From contig DASRFB010000066.1 of assembly GCA_035651815.1 (NCBI GenBank), positions 1-58,781 of the forward strand: a stretch of 58,781 nt of DNA. Direction: 5' to 3'. The position numbers and the translations under genes were made by a program. This DNA comes from VBDM01 sp035651815 (GTDB lineage Bacteria; Pseudomonadota; Gammaproteobacteria; Burkholderiales; SG8-39). Position 1 is the first letter of the stretch, and every line of letters begins with the position of its first letter. Shown here piece by piece: positions 40,739 to 49,568 of this stretch. The notes below the pieces were generated by a model. It made no database searches and was not told where the DNA came from. It saw only the letters and a list, made by a program, of their open reading frames with translations.

Positions 40739-42511
40739 TCAGGAAGCCTTCCGACGCCTGAGCGTCTGCAGCGCGAGACGGCCGGCGGTCGCGACCACGC
40801 GCCAGGCGCGCTCGCCCAGCCCGCGCGCCGGACCGTACGGCCGCGGGACCGCCGCCTGCGGCGCGGGCTTCGGCTCCGACGCCATCTTCTTCGACACCGT
40901 CTCGACCAGCGCCTTCTTCGAGACCTTGCCGAAGGTCGAGAGCGGAAAATCGTCCATGAGCTCGAGCCGCTCGGGCAGCTTGAACTTCGCGATCTCTTTC
41001 TTCGACAGGTGCGCGACCAGCTCCGGCAGCGCGAGCGTGGCGCCCGGGCGCGCGATGACGCACGCGCACATGCGCTCGCCCAGGTCGGCGTCGGGCACCG
41101 GGATGCACGCGACGTTCTGCACCGCCGGGTGCGACAGGATCAGGTTCTCGATCTCCTCGGCGCTGATCTTCTCGCCGCCGCGGTTGATCAGGTCCTTCTT
41201 GCGGCCCTCGACGACGTAGTTGCCCGACGGGTGCTGGCGCAGGAGGTCGCCCGAGCGGTAGAAGCCGTCGGGCGTGAACGCGCGCCGGTTGTGCTCCTCG
41301 GCGCCGTAGTAGCCGCGCAGCGTGTACGGCCCGCGCGCGCACAGCTCGCCCACCTCGCCGGGCTTCACCACCTTGTCGTCGTCGTCGAGGAGCATGATCT
41401 CGTCGTCGGGCGAGACCGGGCGGCCGCAGGTCTCCATCACGACGTCCTCGGGATCGCCGCGCCGCACGAACAGCAGCATCCCCTCCGACATGCCGAAGTT
41501 CTCCTGCACGAACACCCCGGGAATGAGCGCTCGCGTGCGCGTGCGCACCTCGGGCTGCATGCGCTGGCCGCCGCTCTGGATGATCCGCACCGAGGACAGG
41601 TCGTATTTGCCGGCGTCGGGATGATTGATGAGGCGGATGAGCAGCGCGGGCACGACCTTGACGTGCGTGACCCGGTGCTTCTGGATCGCCTCGAACATGA
41701 CCTCGGGCTTCGTGCTCGCGCACAGCACGACCTTGCCGCCGGCGAACATCGTGCCCTGGATGCCGGGGCAGGCGAGCGGCAGGTTGTGCGCGATCGGCAG
41801 CGCGATCAGCATCACCGTGTCCGCGCTCACCTCGCAGACCTCGGCCGCGATGCGCGAGTTGTAGGCGTAGTCGTTGTGCGTGCGCGGGATCAGCTTCGGC
41901 ACGCCGGTGGTGCCGCCCGAGAGCTGGAAGATGCACGGGTCGACCGGGTCGATGGCGATCTTCTCGAGGACTCCGCGCGGCGCCTTGGGCGCGTCGTCCA
42001 TCAGCTTCGCGAGCGAGTGCTCCCAGTAGCGCGCCTTCCCGAGCACGATCGGGAAGCGCAGGCAGCGGCTCTCCTCCTGGACGCGCCGGATCATCGGCCC
42101 GAACTCGAAGCCGCCCTGCTTCTCCGGGTACACGCACGCGGCGGCCTGCGCGATGCGCACGAACTGGCCGATCTCCGCGTAGCGGTGCGTCGCGAGCGCG
42201 GCGATCGGGATGCAGCCGATCTTCTGCAGCGCGAAATAAAGGACCACGAACTCGCCGACGTTCGGCAGCGCGAGCACGACGCGGTCGAGCGGCCGCAGGC
42301 CCAGGTGCAGGAGGTTGAGCGCGAGCCGGTCGCTCAGCCGGTCGACGTCGGTGTAGGTGTACGTGCGCTCGCCGTCGACGACGCAGGTGCGGTCGGCGTA
42401 GCGGCGGAAGACCTCGGCGAACTCCTGCGCGAGGGTGCGGTCGCGCCAGTAGCCCTTCTCGCGGTAGCGCCGCGCGAACTCGGGCGGAAACGGCACGACG
42501 CCGGCGAGCAT
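40739..42511 (-). CDS. Aryl-acid AMP ligase (EntE/DhbE-like)
   Basis: This encodes 590 residues of the ANL superfamily. The ATP loop is LSGGTTGVPKL. The aryl-acid pocket segment is IALPIAHNLPLACPG, and the later motifs are NFGMSEGM, YRSGDL, GRKKDLINRGGEKISAEEIE and the C-terminal catalytic lysine region PLSTFGKVSKKAL. The HN motif of the pocket is kept. The serine that recognises 2,3-dihydroxybenzoate in DhbE is replaced by Ala and the next residue by Cys, so specificity probably differs. It may form an acyl-AMP or acyl-CoA from an aromatic acid. No siderophore genes are nearby. Confidence 0.83.
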   Translation of the reverse strand: MLAGVVPFPPEFARRYREKGYWRDRTLAQEFAEVFRRYADRTCVVDGERTYTYTDVDRLSDRLALNLLHLGLRPLDRVVLALPNVGEFVVLYFALQKIGCIPIAALATHRYAEIGQFVRIAQAAACVYPEKQGGFEFGPMIRRVQEESRCLRFPIVLGKARYWEHSLAKLMDDAPKAPRGVLEKIAIDPVDPCIFQLSGGTTGVPKLIPRTHNDYAYNSRIAAEVCEVSADTVMLIALPIAHNLPLACPGIQGTMFAGGKVVLCASTKPEVMFEAIQKHRVTHVKVVPALLIRLINHPDAGKYDLSSVRIIQSGGQRMQPEVRTRTRALIPGVFVQENFGMSEGMLLFVRRGDPEDVVMETCGRPVSPDDEIMLLDDDDKVVKPGEVGELCARGPYTLRGYYGAEEHNRRAFTPDGFYRSGDLLRQHPSGNYVVEGRKKDLINRGGEKISAEEIENLILSHPAVQNVACIPVPDADLGERMCACVIARPGATLALPELVAHLSKKEIAKFKLPERLELMDDFPLSTFGKVSKKALVETVSKKMASEPKPAPQAAVPRPYGPARGLGERAWRVVATAGRLALQTLRRRKAS

Positions 42512-42524
42512 GCTAATGTCCCAC

Positions 42525-42605
42525 TGTCATTCTGAGGAGCGAAGCGACGAAGAATCCGCTTTTCGCGGCGAGAAAAGCGGATCCTTCGCTGCGCTCGGGA
42601 TGACA
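42525..42605. repeat. 81-bp palindromic dispersed repeat (MITE/REP-like)
   Basis: The element starts TGTCATTCTGAGGAGCGAAG and ends with the inverse complement (CTGCGCTCGGGATGACA). The two arms form a long near-perfect hairpin, with an inner stem ATCCGCTTTTC paired to GAAAAGCGGAT. It fills the gap between the AMP-ligase start and the SDR stop. A single arm of the same family appears at 51587. Such elements are common as dispersed repeats in some bacterial genomes; here the hairpin could act as a terminator or RNA-stability element. Confidence 0.85.
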
Positions 42606-42612
42606 TGAATGC

Positions 42613-43377
42613 TCACGTCGAGCTCGTGAAGCCGCCGTCGATCACGATCACCTCCCCCGTGACGAAGCGGTTGCCGAGGACCAGGCTCATCATCGTCTCG
42701 GCCACGTCGTCGGCCGTGACGACGCGCTTGAGGGGCGTCGCCTTGGCCCGCTTGCCCATCAGCTCGTCGTACTTGTCGCCGAGCATGCGGATCATCCAGT
42801 CGCCTTCCATCCACCCCGGTGCCACGGCGTTGACCCGGATCGCCGGGCCGAGGTTCCACGCGAGGGTCTTGGTGAGGTTGACGACCGCGGCCTTGCTCGC
42901 CGCGTACGGCAGCGGCTGCGGCCCGGGCCGCAGGCCGACGATGCTCGCCGTGTTGACGATGCAAGGCTGCTCGCCCTTCTTCAGCAGCGGCAGCATCGCG
43001 CGCGTCACCTGGAACAGGCCGCGCACGTTCACCGCGAAGACGCGGTCCCACTCCTCGAGCGAGAGGCTCTCGAGGTCCCTCGGCTTCCACTTCGCGGTCG
43101 TGCCGGCGTTGTTCACGAGGACGTCGAGCCGGCCGAAGGTCGCGTCGATCTTCGCGGCCATCGCCCGCACCGCGTTCTCGTCGCTGACGTCGCACCTCGC
43201 GAGGAGCGCGCGCGCCCCGGTCTTCTCCACTTCCGCGGCGGTGTCGCGCGCGGCGGCCTCGCTCGAGCTGTAGTTGACGGCGACGTCGAACCCGGCGCGC
43301 GCCAGCGCGAGCACGGCGCTGCGCCCGATACCGGTCGCGCCGCCCGTCACCAGGGCCGCTTTTCTCGGGGAGGTCAT
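42613..43377 (-). CDS. Short-chain dehydrogenase/reductase, FabG-like
   Basis: This encodes 254 residues. The NAD(P)-binding TGGATGIGRS, the NNAG motif and the catalytic Ser-Tyr-Lys (ASIVGLRPGPQPLPYAASKAAVV) are all present, and the C-terminus GEVIVIDGGF is typical. It may act as a dihydrodiol dehydrogenase or beta-ketoacyl reductase. It lies upstream of the AMP-ligase gene on the same strand, separated by a repeat. No clear ribosome site precedes the ATG. Confidence 0.85.
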   Translation of the reverse strand: MTSPRKAALVTGGATGIGRSAVLALARAGFDVAVNYSSSEAAARDTAAEVEKTGARALLARCDVSDENAVRAMAAKIDATFGRLDVLVNNAGTTAKWKPRDLESLSLEEWDRVFAVNVRGLFQVTRAMLPLLKKGEQPCIVNTASIVGLRPGPQPLPYAASKAAVVNLTKTLAWNLGPAIRVNAVAPGWMEGDWMIRMLGDKYDELMGKRAKATPLKRVVTADDVAETMMSLVLGNRFVTGEVIVIDGGFTSST

Positions 43378-43491
43378 CGCAGAAATCCGAACATGTTCAG
43401 TTTCAATCGTTTCCCGGTGCGTGTCAAGGCGGCCTATGCCCGCCCCCGCGGTTCCTTCATTTGCCTGCGGCAGCATGAAGCGAAAGGCCGT

Positions 43492-45456
43492 ATGCCCGCC
43501 GCCGCCATGATCGTGCTCCGAATCCTGAAATGGGCGGGCATCACCGTCCTCGCGCTGTGGCTGCTGCTCGTCGCCTTCATCACCTTCTTCAGCTTCAATT
43601 TCATGCGCGGGCCGATCGAGCGCATGGTCCAGAAATCGACCGGCCGCGAGCTCTCGATCAAGGGCGACTTGAGGCTCAAGTGGGCGTGGCCGGTGCCGCA
43701 CGTCGTCGCCCAGAAGCTCGCCTTCGGCAATCCTTCGTGGGCGCGCGAGCCGAATATGCTCGAGCTCGACCACGCCGAGGCGACCTTCGACGTGAGCGAG
43801 ATGATCAAGCGCGTGTGGGTCATCGTCGAGGCGCGCGTCGACAACCCGGTGATCCACCTGCAGCAGGCCGCGGACGGCCGCAAGAACTGGCTGCTCGACA
43901 CGCAGCAGAAGAACGAGAAGTCGCACGTCGAGGTGGGGCGGCTCATCGTCAACAAGGGGAAGATCACCTATCTCGACCAGGGGCGCGACACCGACATCAG
44001 CGCCGACGTGCAGACGTCCGCCGCGGGCACCGGAGTCACGTTCCAGGCCAAGGGACGCTTCAACGGGCTGCCGCTCGACGCGAGCGGCACCGGCGGCTCG
44101 ATCATCGCGCTGCGCGAGGAGACGCATCCGTATCCGCTCGACGTCGAGGCCGCCGTGGGCAGCACGCGCGCGCGCGCGAAGGGCACGGTGACGAGCCTGA
44201 CGCGGCTCACCGCGGTGGACGCCGAGGTGGCCCTGCAGGGCCGCAGCCTCGCGGAGCTCTACGACGTCATCGGCATCGCGCTGCCGGACACCCCGCGCTA
44301 CTCGACCTCCGGCCACGTCACGCACAAGGGCGACGTCTGGCGCTACGAGAAGTTCGCCGGGAAGATCGGCTCGAGCGACATCGCCGGCACGGTGCAGGTC
44401 GACCTCGGCCGCGAGCGCCCCTATCTCACCGGCGACGTCTCGTCGAAGCTGCTCAGCATCGCCGACCTCGGCCCGATGCTCGGCGCCTCGCCGCAGCAGG
44501 CGAAGAAGGCGCCCGCGGCCGCGCGCTCGCGCGTGCTGCCCGACACGCCGTTCGACACGGAGCGCTGGGACACGGTCGACGCCGACGTGACCTTCCGCGC
44601 CGGGACGCTGAAGTACGTGAACGAGCTCCCGCTGCAGGGCGTCGACGCGCGCGTGAAGATGAACGGCGCGGTGCTCACCATCGACCCGCTCAAGTTCTCG
44701 GCGGCGGGCGGCAAGGTCGGCGCGTCGCTACGCCTCGACGCGCGCGAGGAGCCGCTCGCCGCGAAAGTGACCGCGCGAGCGGAGAACATCCAGGTGGAGC
44801 AGCTGCTGCGGACCACGAAGCTCGAGAAGGCGGGCATCGGCCGCTTCGACGCGGCAATCGACCTGGCCGGCTCGGGCAACTCGATCGCGCGAATCCTCGG
44901 CGCGTCGAACGGCAAGGTCGGCGTCGTCGTGCCCGCCGGCGAGGTCAGCGCGGAGATCATGGCGATGGTCGCCATCGACCTGTGGCGCATCGCCAAGTTC
45001 AAGCTCGCCGGCGACGAGCCCGTCAAGATCCGCTGCGGCGTCGCGGACTTCGAGGTGAAGAACGGCGTGGCGAGCGCGAACGCGCTCGTCTTCGACACCG
45101 AGCCCGTCAACGTGCAGGGCGCGGGCACGGTCGACCTGCGGCGCGAGCAGCTCGACGTCACGCTCTACCCGGAGCCCAAGAAGAGGAGCCTCGCGTCGCT
45201 GCGCACGCCGCTCTACGTGAGCGGCCCGTTTGCGAAGCCCAAGGCCGGCCCGGACAAGGGACGCCTCGCCGCCAAGGGGCTGGGCGCGGTGGTGCTCGGC
45301 GCGGTCGCGCCGCTGCTCGCGGTGCTGCCGCTGGTCGACACCGGCCCGGGCGCCGACAGCAACTGCAACCAGCTGGTGCAGCAGGCGAAGGCGCTGCCGA
45401 AGGAGCCCTCGCAGGCTCAGGCGAATCAGCGGCCGGGCGGCACGCCTCGAAGCTAG
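43492..45456 (+). CDS. AsmA family outer-membrane-biogenesis protein
   Basis: This encodes 654 residues. An N-terminal membrane helix (GITVLALWLLLVAFITFFSF) is followed by an AsmA-type repeated beta region, with STGRELSIKGDLRLKWAWP, VGRLIVNKGKITYLD and LEKAGIGRFDAAIDLAGSG. The conserved C-terminal AsmA segment (QLDVTLYPEPKKRSL, then LYVSGPFAKP) is present. Such proteins bridge the periplasm and are linked to phospholipid transport and barrel assembly. The ATG at 43492 has AAAGG nearby. It lies within an otherwise catabolic region and is probably unrelated to it. Confidence 0.87.
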   Translation: MPAAAMIVLRILKWAGITVLALWLLLVAFITFFSFNFMRGPIERMVQKSTGRELSIKGDLRLKWAWPVPHVVAQKLAFGNPSWAREPNMLELDHAEATFDVSEMIKRVWVIVEARVDNPVIHLQQAADGRKNWLLDTQQKNEKSHVEVGRLIVNKGKITYLDQGRDTDISADVQTSAAGTGVTFQAKGRFNGLPLDASGTGGSIIALREETHPYPLDVEAAVGSTRARAKGTVTSLTRLTAVDAEVALQGRSLAELYDVIGIALPDTPRYSTSGHVTHKGDVWRYEKFAGKIGSSDIAGTVQVDLGRERPYLTGDVSSKLLSIADLGPMLGASPQQAKKAPAAARSRVLPDTPFDTERWDTVDADVTFRAGTLKYVNELPLQGVDARVKMNGAVLTIDPLKFSAAGGKVGASLRLDAREEPLAAKVTARAENIQVEQLLRTTKLEKAGIGRFDAAIDLAGSGNSIARILGASNGKVGVVVPAGEVSAEIMAMVAIDLWRIAKFKLAGDEPVKIRCGVADFEVKNGVASANALVFDTEPVNVQGAGTVDLRREQLDVTLYPEPKKRSLASLRTPLYVSGPFAKPKAGPDKGRLAAKGLGAVVLGAVAPLLAVLPLVDTGPGADSNCNQLVQQAKALPKEPSQAQANQRPGGTPRS

Positions 45457-45992
45457 TCTTTCGCTCCGAGCTGCGCCGGCGCCTCGGCATCGATCAGAAC
45501 GAACGCGATCCGGCAGGTCTCGGTCCCACGGTTCTCCCAGGCGTGGATCGTCCCCTGCTGCACCAGGACGTCACCTGCCCGGAGATGCACCTCCGAATCG
45601 TCGAGCAGCATGTCGATCTCGCCGGAGATCACGACGGCGTAGTCGATGCTGCGCGTGCGGTGCATGAGCGCGCTGCGCCCGCCGCCGGCGCCGTGCGCGA
45701 GTCCCATCTCGCGCAGCATCGCGGCGTTGTCGACGCGCGTCGCGGCCAGCGGCGGAAAATCGACCACGCGGAAGATCGAGCCGCGCGCCGGCGGCGCGAC
45801 GCCGATCTCGCGCTCGGCGCGGTCGGCGCCGCCCGACACGCCGGCGGGCGTCTCGTCGGTGACCCACACGAGGATCGAGGTGAGGCCGGTCGCCTGCCGC
45901 AGCTTCGCGTTCGGCGCGTCGCCGTCGCGCAGCACGACCGCCTTGCCCGACGCGTCGTGGCCGGTCACGACGCGCCGCACCGAGCGCGGCAT
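45453..45992 (-). CDS. Single-domain cupin protein (paralogue of the one at 32262)
   Basis: This encodes 179 residues. It shares the RRVVTGHD opening and the HRTRSIDYAVVISGEIDMLLD barrel strand with the cupin at 32262, plus VHLRAGDVLVQQGTIHAWENRG. The ATG overlaps the stop of the class II aldolase gene by one base (TGATG), so the two are coupled. It ends the TctC-aldolase-cupin operon. The stop overlaps the AsmA stop by 4 bases. It is probably an accessory protein to the decarboxylase or a sensor. Confidence 0.72.
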   Translation of the reverse strand: MPRSVRRVVTGHDASGKAVVLRDGDAPNAKLRQATGLTSILVWVTDETPAGVSGGADRAEREIGVAPPARGSIFRVVDFPPLAATRVDNAAMLREMGLAHGAGGGRSALMHRTRSIDYAVVISGEIDMLLDDSEVHLRAGDVLVQQGTIHAWENRGTETCRIAFVLIDAEAPAQLGAKD

Positions 45993-46714
45993 CAGCGCCC
46001 CTGCTTGTCGGCGCGGATGCGCGCGAGCGCCTTCTCGCGCCACAGCGGCCAGGCGCGGTTGTATTCCTGGTGCGGCACCGAGGCCTTCACCTCGGCCTTG
46101 TCGAGATAGACGATCTTGCCGCCTCGCCCGGCGAGGAGCATCGCCTGGAGCTGCATCTGCGCGCTCAGCTCGAGGTAGACGCTGCGCCCGACCGCGCGCG
46201 GCAGCGTCTCGCCGACGGTGACCGAGCCGTGGCCGCGCATGAGCGCGGCGGGCGCGCCGCCCAGGGTCTTCGCGAGCGCCTTCCCGAGGTACGGCGTCTT
46301 CACCAGCAGGTCGGTGCCCTTCTGCGCCTTGCGGATCTCGAAATTAGGCAGCCCGTCGCCGACGAAGGCCGCCATGTGGAACAGCCCGCGCATCTTCGCT
46401 CCCGTGATGCTGAAGGGAACCACCGACGGCGAATGGTTGTGCACCACCGCCTTCACGTCGGGCCGCGCCTTGTAGATCTCGCCGTGGATGAAGCGCTCGC
46501 GCACCGACTCGCGCCCGTTGTCGTCGATCGGGTTGCTGTCGAGGTCGTACTCGATGAGATCGTCGTCGGTCACGAGCTCGGGCGCGAGGTGGCGCGCCAT
46601 GATGTAGCGGTTCGGATCGCGGTCGGAGCGCGCGCTCACGTGCCCGTACGCGTCGATGACGCCGTGCTCGGCGAGGATGCGGTAGGCGCAGGCGATGTCT
46701 TCCTTGAGGCTCAT
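45992..46714 (-). CDS. Class II aldolase/adducin-type decarboxylase or aldolase
   Basis: This encodes 240 residues. The metal-binding histidines are in AVVHNHSPS and LMRGHGSV, and the catalytic-type Glu is in RFIHGEIYKARPDV. Family members include fuculose aldolase and aromatic decarboxylases such as the 3,4-dihydroxyphthalate decarboxylase. Given the Rieske oxygenase next door, a decarboxylation of a dihydroxylated aromatic acid is attractive but inferred. It lies 16 bases after the TctC gene and overlaps the cupin start. Confidence 0.8.
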   Translation of the reverse strand: MSLKEDIACAYRILAEHGVIDAYGHVSARSDRDPNRYIMARHLAPELVTDDDLIEYDLDSNPIDDNGRESVRERFIHGEIYKARPDVKAVVHNHSPSVVPFSITGAKMRGLFHMAAFVGDGLPNFEIRKAQKGTDLLVKTPYLGKALAKTLGGAPAALMRGHGSVTVGETLPRAVGRSVYLELSAQMQLQAMLLAGRGGKIVYLDKAEVKASVPHQEYNRAWPLWREKALARIRADKQGR

Positions 46715-46730
46715 GTCGGGCCCGCCTTCT

Positions 46731-47705
46731 TCAGTCGGCCTTGATGCCGGCGGCCTTGACCACGCGCGACCAGCGCGCGAGCTCGCTCTTCACGAGGCCC
46801 CCGAAGCGCTCGGGCGTGCCGCCCTCGGCGTTCATGCCCTGCTTCTCGAGGAAGGCGCGCACGTCGGCCTCCTTGAGCAGCGCGTTGAGGTCGGCGTTGA
46901 TCTTCGTCACGACGGCGCCCGGCGTTCCGGCCGGCGCGAACAGCCCGTACCAGGTCTCGACCTCCAGGTCTCCGAGCCCCTGCTCCTTCAGCGTCGGGAC
47001 GTCCGGGAAGGCGGGGGAGCGCTTCGCGCTCATCACCGCGAGCATGCGCAGCTTCCCGCCGTGCACGTAGGGCGCGGCCGTCTGCAGCGAGATCACCATC
47101 GCCTGCACGTGGCCCGCGAGCAGGTCGGTGATCGCGCCGCCCGAGCCCTTGTACGGCACGTGCACCATGTCGAACTTGAGCTCCTGCTTGAGCAGCTCCA
47201 TGGCGAGGTGCTGCGGGCCGCCGCTGCCGGGCGAGGCGTAGTAGTACTTGCCTGGCGACTTGCGCGCGACGTCGAGGAACTCGGCGAGCGACCTCGCGGG
47301 GAAATCCGGGTTGACCGTCAGCGACACGGCGCTGGTCGCGAGCAGCACGACCGGCGCGAAGTCCTTCACCGGGTCGAAGGGCAGCTTCTTGTGCAGCGGG
47401 GGATTCGTGCCGAACGAGGTCGCCACGCACAGCAGCGTGTAGCCGTCCGGAGGCGACTTCGCGACATGATCGGTGCCGATGTTGCCGATTGCGCCGGCGC
47501 GGTTGTCGGTGATCACGGCGACCTTCCAGCGCTCGGCGAGCTTCGGCCCGAGCAGCCGCGCCAGGATGTCGGCGCCGGTGCCCGGCGTGTACGGGACGAC
47601 CAGCGTGACGTTGCGGGACGGATACGCTTCCTGAGCGCGCGCCGCCGGGGCGGCGGCGAGCGCGAGCAGCACGGCGCAGGCGCCGGCGCGCGAGATCGTG
47701 GACAT
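46731..47705 (-). CDS. TctC/Bug family substrate-binding protein
   Basis: This encodes 324 residues with a signal peptide (to PAARAQ) and the family motifs YPSRNVTLVVPYTPGTGADI, DNRAGAIGNIGTDHV, SPPDGYTLLC and LPFDPVKDFAPV. It is divergent from the Rieske alpha gene and the first gene of the operon with the class II aldolase and cupin. It probably binds the acid substrate of this pathway in the periplasm. No TctAB membrane components are in the window. Confidence 0.87.
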   Translation of the reverse strand: MSTISRAGACAVLLALAAAPAARAQEAYPSRNVTLVVPYTPGTGADILARLLGPKLAERWKVAVITDNRAGAIGNIGTDHVAKSPPDGYTLLCVATSFGTNPPLHKKLPFDPVKDFAPVVLLATSAVSLTVNPDFPARSLAEFLDVARKSPGKYYYASPGSGGPQHLAMELLKQELKFDMVHVPYKGSGGAITDLLAGHVQAMVISLQTAAPYVHGGKLRMLAVMSAKRSPAFPDVPTLKEQGLGDLEVETWYGLFAPAGTPGAVVTKINADLNALLKEADVRAFLEKQGMNAEGGTPERFGGLVKSELARWSRVVKAAGIKAD

Positions 47706-47739
47706 GACTCGGCTTTCCTCCTCGGGTCGCATTCTTGCA

Positions 47740-47745
47740 TACAAT
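47740..47745 (+). promoter_or_regulatory. -10-like hexamer of the Rieske operon
   Basis: TACAAT lies 9 bases before the Rieske alpha ATG and is followed by GAGG, as also seen before srkA at 11241. In this divergent gap it suggests a promoter for the alpha/beta genes with a very short leader. Confidence 0.3.
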
Positions 47746-47754
47746 GAGGCAGCC

Positions 47755-49038
47755 ATGAACGACCGTCCCCTCGTCCGCAACGATCCCGCCGCGCTCGACT
47801 TCCGGGTCAACCGCGCCGCCATGGTCGACCCGGCGATCCTCGAGCTCGAGCGCGGCCGCATCTTCGACGTGTGCTGGATCTACGCCGGGCACGAGTCCGA
47901 GGTGCGCGCGCCGGGCGACTTCAAAACGCGCACCGTGTGCGGACGCCCGGTGATCTTCTGCCGCGACGGCAAGAACGCGATCCGCGTCTTCCTCAACACC
48001 TGCCGCCACCGCGGCGCGATGGTGTGCCGCGAGCCCGAGGGCAACGCGCGCGTGTACTCGTGCTTCTACCACGGCTGGACCTACGACCGCGACGGCAATC
48101 TCGCCGGCGTTCCCGGCGAGGCCTCGTACCCGAAGAGCTTCCGCAAGTGCGACTGGGGACTCACCGAGGCGCCGCGCGTCGAGAGCTACCGCGGCTTCGT
48201 GTTCGTCAATTTCGACGCGGGCGCGATGCCGCTCGAGGAGTATCTCGCCGGAGCGAAGGAGTACATCGACCTCGTCGTCGACCAGTCGCCCTCGGGCCGC
48301 ATGGAGATCATCCACGGCACGCAGGAGTACGACATCCGCGCCAACTGGAAGCTGCTCGTCGAGAACAGCTTCGACGACTACCATCTGCTGACGACGCACT
48401 CGACCTGGCTCGACTACATGAGGAGCTCGGGCGTGCAGATGAAGAAGCCCGAGCCCGGGCATATGCTTCCCTCCCACGGCGTCGGCCGCTCGCTCGGGAA
48501 CGGCCACGGCGTCGTCGACAACGAGAACTTTCGCGGGCGGCCGGTGGCGAAGTGGATCCCGCTCTACGGCGAGGCGGCGAGGCCCGAGATCGAGCGCATC
48601 CGCGCGGAGCTCTTCGCGCGCCTGGGCGAGGAGCGCGCGCGGCGCGTCGCCGACACCAACCGCAACCTCGTCGTCTTCCCGAACCTGGTGCTGAACGACG
48701 GCTCGTCGGTGACGGTGCGCACCTTCCATCCGCTCGCCGCCGACCACATGCGCGTGAGCGCCTTCGCGCTCGGGCCGGTCGAGGAGACGCCCGCCGCGCG
48801 CGCGATCCGGCTCGACAGCTTCCTCACGTTCTACGGCCCGGGCGGCTTCGCCACGCCCGACGACATCGAGGCGCTCGAGATGGTGCAGGCGGGCCTCGCC
48901 GCCACCTGCCGCGAGGTGCCGTGGTCGGTGATGACGCGCGGGATGGAAAAGACCGGAGAGCAGCTGAACACCGACGAGCTGCACCTGCGCGCGTTCTGGC
49001 AGCAGTGGGACAAGCTCATGCAGGGGGACCGCCCGTGA
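47755..49038 (+). CDS. Rieske aromatic-ring-hydroxylating dioxygenase, alpha subunit
   Basis: This encodes 427 residues. The Rieske [2Fe-2S] ligands are Cys83, His85, Cys103 and His106 (TCRHRGAM and SCFYHGWTY). The mononuclear iron site is in the catalytic domain, with Asp207, His210 and His215 in ENSFDDYHLLTTH and a later Asp expected as third ligand. The alpha subunit binds substrate and activates oxygen. The start has GAGG seven bases upstream. The gene overlaps the beta-subunit gene by 4 bases (GTGA). No dedicated ferredoxin or reductase gene is in the window. Confidence 0.9.
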   Translation: MNDRPLVRNDPAALDFRVNRAAMVDPAILELERGRIFDVCWIYAGHESEVRAPGDFKTRTVCGRPVIFCRDGKNAIRVFLNTCRHRGAMVCREPEGNARVYSCFYHGWTYDRDGNLAGVPGEASYPKSFRKCDWGLTEAPRVESYRGFVFVNFDAGAMPLEEYLAGAKEYIDLVVDQSPSGRMEIIHGTQEYDIRANWKLLVENSFDDYHLLTTHSTWLDYMRSSGVQMKKPEPGHMLPSHGVGRSLGNGHGVVDNENFRGRPVAKWIPLYGEAARPEIERIRAELFARLGEERARRVADTNRNLVVFPNLVLNDGSSVTVRTFHPLAADHMRVSAFALGPVEETPAARAIRLDSFLTFYGPGGFATPDDIEALEMVQAGLAATCREVPWSVMTRGMEKTGEQLNTDELHLRAFWQQWDKLMQGDRP

Positions 49039-49544
49039 AGCGCGACACGGGACTCTCGGCCGCGGACGTGACCCGCGCGCAGGTCGAGGACTTCCTCTAC
49101 CGCGAGGCGGCGCTTCTCGACGAGTGGCGCCTCGACGAGTGGCTCTCGCTCCTCACCGGGGACGCGCGCTACCACGTTCCGTCGAACGATCGCCCCGACG
49201 CCGATCCGGCGTCCGCGCTCTTCACCATCGCCGACGACATCGCCCGCATCCGCGCGCGCGTCACGCGCCTGAAGGACCGCAACGCGCACGCCGAGCACCC
49301 GCACTCGCGCACGCGGCGCATGATCTCGAACGTGCGGATCGTGGAGCGCGAAGGCGACGCGCTGCGGGTCGAGGCGAACTTCGTGGTCTGGCGCTTCAGG
49401 CGCGACGAGCGCATCCGCGAGTACGTCGGCCGCTACCGCTACCGGCTGCGCGTCGAGTCGGGCGAGCTGAAGATCGCGAAGCGCGAGGCGCTGATCGACG
49501 CGATGGAGCTCGGCTCGCTCGGCTCGGTGAGCTTCATCCTCTGA
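49035..49544 (+). CDS. Ring-hydroxylating dioxygenase, beta subunit
   Basis: This encodes 169 residues, starting at a GTG that overlaps the alpha stop. It has the NTF2-like fold of small subunits: VEDFLYREAALLDEWRLDEWLSLLTGDARYHVP, then TRRMISNVRIVEREGD and YRYRLRVESGELKIAKREALID. It supports alpha3beta3 assembly. The size and the tight coupling with alpha agree with the family. Confidence 0.88.
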   Translation: MKRDTGLSAADVTRAQVEDFLYREAALLDEWRLDEWLSLLTGDARYHVPSNDRPDADPASALFTIADDIARIRARVTRLKDRNAHAEHPHSRTRRMISNVRIVEREGDALRVEANFVVWRFRRDERIREYVGRYRYRLRVESGELKIAKREALIDAMELGSLGSVSFIL

Positions 49545-49568
49545 GCCGCTCAGGTCGGTTCAGCCGGC

